Shown: piece by piece, positions 62,265 to 64,000 of the stretch
Numbering within the stretch: the first letter of the stretch is position 1
Layout: every line of letters begins with the position of its first letter
Assembly (NCBI RefSeq): GCF_000427905.1
Contig: NZ_ATYX01000006.1
Location: 186,001 to 250,000, forward strand
Origin: Thermocrispum agreste DSM 44070
GTDB taxonomy: Bacteria; Actinomycetota; Actinomycetes; Mycobacteriales; Pseudonocardiaceae
Direction of reading: 5' to 3'
DNA length: 64,000 nt
Notes under the pieces: generated by a model
The model's input: the letters and a program-made list of their open reading frames with translations, nothing else
The model's database searches: none
What the model was told of the DNA's origin: nothing
Position numbers and translations under genes: made by a program

Positions 62265-64000
62265 TCACCGGGCGAGATACCGCAGTTGCCGGGATTTGGC
62301 GGCCTCGAAGTCGGCCCTGGCCGCCTGGACCGCCGAGCGGGACGACGTCTCGGGGACGCCGACTTCCCACCAGGCACCCGACTCGGTCCACGTCGTGGGA
62401 TGGGTCCGCAGCACCACCACCGCGGGCCGCCGCTCGCTGATGGCCAGCTTCCTGGCCTCCGCGTAGGCGTCGGCGAACTCGCCGGGCTCGTCCACCGACA
62501 GCACCGAGCAGCCGAGCGACGCCGCGTGTGCGGCGAAATCGGTCTGCGGGGGAGTGTCGTGCGACGTGCGGCAGTCGGAGTACATGTTGTTGAACGCCGC
62601 GTTCCCCTGACCGCGCTGCAACCGGTCGATGACGGCGTAACCGCCGTTGTCGCACACCACCGCGACGAACGGATGGCCGGCGAACGCCGCGGAGTACAGC
62701 TCGGAGTTCAGCATCAGGTACGAGCCGTCCCCGACCAGCGCGGTCACCAGGCCGCCGCGCTCCAGCCGGTCCATGCGGGCGATGGCGGCACCCCACGCGC
62801 CGCACAGCTCGTAGCCCATGCAGGAGAAGCCGTACTCGACGTCCATGGTCGGCTCGGTGGCGTCCGGCACGGTGCGCCAGCCACCGATCAGCTCCCCGGG
62901 CAGCCCGCCGGAAGCGGTCAGCACGTAGTCGTCCGGGCCGCTTGCCTCGTTCACCTCGCCGACCACCTGGGCGTAGGTGGCCACGCCGTCGACCGGGTTG
63001 CGCAGCTTGTCGACGTGCGCGTCCCACTTGGCCCGCTCCTCGGCGGCCCGGCCGGTCCAGGCCTCGGGCGCGCGCCAGTCGCCGAGCGCCGCGGTCAGCT
63101 CGGTCAGCGTCTCGGCGGCGTCGCCCACCACGGCCACCGCGCCGTGCTTGACCGCGTCGAACCGCGCCACGTTGATCGACACCATGCGCATCTCGGGCGC
63201 GAACACGGTCCACGACGCCGTGGTGAAGTCCTGCAGCCGGGTACCGACGGCCAGCACCACGTCCGCCTCCGCGGCCAGCGTGTTGGCCGACGACGACCCG
63301 GTGATGCCGATCGGGCCCGCGTGGTTCGGGTGATCGTGCGGCACCAGCGTGCGTCCCGCGGTGGTCTCCGCCAGCGGGATGCCGTGCTTGGTGGCGAACT
63401 CGGCGGCCTGCTTGCCCGCCAGCGAGTAGCGCACGCCGCCGCCGAGGATCATCAGCGGCCGCTCGGCCCGGCGCAGCACCTCGGCCGCCTCGGCCACCTC
63501 GCGGGTGTCCGGCCGCGGCCGCGGGATGCGGTGCACCACCGGCTCGAACAGCGACTCCGGGAAGTCGAACGCCTCGGCCTGCACGTCCTGCGGCAGCGCG
63601 ATCGTCACCGGGCCCGCCGTCTCCGGGTCGGTCAGCGTCCTGGCCACCTGCGGCAGCGTCGCGATGAGCTGCTCCGGCCGGGTGATCCGGTCGAAGTAGC
63701 GGGACACCGCGCGGAACGCGTCGTTGACCGTCACGGTCGGCTCGCCGAAGTGCTCCACCTGCTGCAGCACCGGGTCCGGCGCCCGCCCGACGAACGTGTC
63801 GCCGGGCAGCAGCAGCAGCGGCAGCCGGTTGGCGTGCGCGACACCGGCGGCGGTGACCATGTTCAGCGCGCCGGGGCCGATCGACGACGTGGCCACGGCG
63901 ACCTGCCGCCGCTGCGTCGCCCTGGCGAACCCGGCGGCGGCCAGCGCCATGCCGCCTTCGTGGTGCCCGCGCCACACCGGCAGCTGGTCCTTGTACTCTT
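62265..64000 (-). CDS. iolD: Inositol catabolism ThDP enzyme IolD (N-terminus beyond window)
   Basis: 578 codons of a thiamine-diphosphate enzyme of the acetolactate-synthase superfamily; the frame is open to the window edge, so the N-terminus is missing. VWRGHHEGGMALAAAGFARA carries the segment that follows the catalytic Glu region. TSSIGPGALNMVTAAGVAHA, FDRITRPEQLIATLPQVART, GVRYSLAGKQAAEFA and the ThDP motif GDGSYLMLNSELYSAAFAGH ... NGGYAVIDRLQ match 3D-(3,5/4)-trihydroxycyclohexane-1,2-dione hydrolase, a step in myo-inositol breakdown. Other iol genes would lie upstream, outside the window. Confidence 0.92.
   Translation of the reverse strand, partial: EYKDQLPVWRGHHEGGMALAAAGFARATQRRQVAVATSSIGPGALNMVTAAGVAHANRLPLLLLPGDTFVGRAPDPVLQQVEHFGEPTVTVNDAFRAVSRYFDRITRPEQLIATLPQVARTLTDPETAGPVTIALPQDVQAEAFDFPESLFEPVVHRIPRPRPDTREVAEAAEVLRRAERPLMILGGGVRYSLAGKQAAEFATKHGIPLAETTAGRTLVPHDHPNHAGPIGITGSSSANTLAAEADVVLAVGTRLQDFTTASWTVFAPEMRMVSINVARFDAVKHGAVAVVGDAAETLTELTAALGDWRAPEAWTGRAAEERAKWDAHVDKLRNPVDGVATYAQVVGEVNEASGPDDYVLTASGGLPGELIGGWRTVPDATEPTMDVEYGFSCMGYELCGAWGAAIARMDRLERGGLVTALVGDGSYLMLNSELYSAAFAGHPFVAVVCDNGGYAVIDRLQRGQGNAAFNNMYSDCRTSHDTPPQTDFAAHAASLGCSVLSVDEPGEFADAYAEARKLAISERRPAVVVLRTHPTTWTESGAWWEVGVPETSSRSAVQAARADFEAAKSRQLRYLAR

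Overview
This 64-kb window is GC-rich actinobacterial chromosome, most likely from the Pseudonocardiaceae or a close relative. The signs are the dgt/dnaG neighbourhood, F420 enzymes (an Fgd-type dehydrogenase and a Ddn-type reductase), an Rv1733c-like membrane protein, DUF1876, a WXG100-like protein, many GTG/TTG starts and frequent 4-bp start/stop overlaps. The genus cannot be fixed from the sequence alone.

Layout. 0-8.6 kb: the 3' end of dgt, a serpin, the ohrR/ohr peroxide pair, an ECF41 sigma factor with its carboxymuconolactone-decarboxylase-like target, a ferredoxin, dnaG, two conserved genes and tRNA-Asn. 9.6-11.9 kb: a lower-GC insert with a frameshifted FAD aromatic hydroxylase and a SnoaL-like protein. 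13.3 kb: a CAU tRNA, probably tRNA-Ile2. 13.5-34.4 kb: the core of the window, an island rich in dormancy/hypoxia-type genes (Rv1733c-like, small membrane proteins, DUF1876, three CBS-BON proteins, Hsp20 plus an Acg-type nitroreductase, a second nitroreductase, two tandem-domain universal stress proteins, flavodoxin, MgtE-like transporter, DUF4389, Ddn-type reductase). It is interrupted by an MHS transporter, a GntR regulator and a WXG100-like cluster. Thirteen promoters in the island share one plan: a GGGAC-N4-GGCnCT-like box (DosR/DevR type), 37 or 38 nt from the start of the box to a -10 hexamer such as TAGCGT, and in several cases a start codon exactly where transcription should begin (leaderless mRNA). 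The controlling DosR/DosS pair is not in the window.

34.5-46 kb: a conserved protein, a PH-like membrane protein, a small sigma factor and two adjacent ~1,350-residue paralogues built as trypsin-like domain, STAND NTPase (DQFEEL), membrane helix and beta-propeller. The first has three disabling lesions, one of them inside a perfect 40-bp palindrome. The second has one frameshift and has lost its protease catalytic His and Ser. 46.7-50.8 kb: a siderophore ABC transporter with an IdeR-type iron box. 50.8-55.1 kb: an ABC-2 exporter with a two-component system. 55.1-57 kb: a 4 x 40-bp tandem repeat and two secreted probable metalloproteins. 57-64 kb: an F420-dependent glucose-6-phosphate dehydrogenase, an ANTAR/GAF-like regulator, two convergent MFS transporters with a shared palindromic operator, and a partial iolD.

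How the genes fit together: the dormancy island combines chaperone, ribosome-hibernation-like, nucleotide-sensing, nitroreductase and quinone-reductase functions. Fgd at 57 kb could supply F420H2 to the Ddn-type enzyme at 33.9 kb. Several genes (hydroxylase, ddn, both STAND paralogues) carry frameshifts. Some sit in G-runs, so sequencing error must be excluded before calling them pseudogenes.
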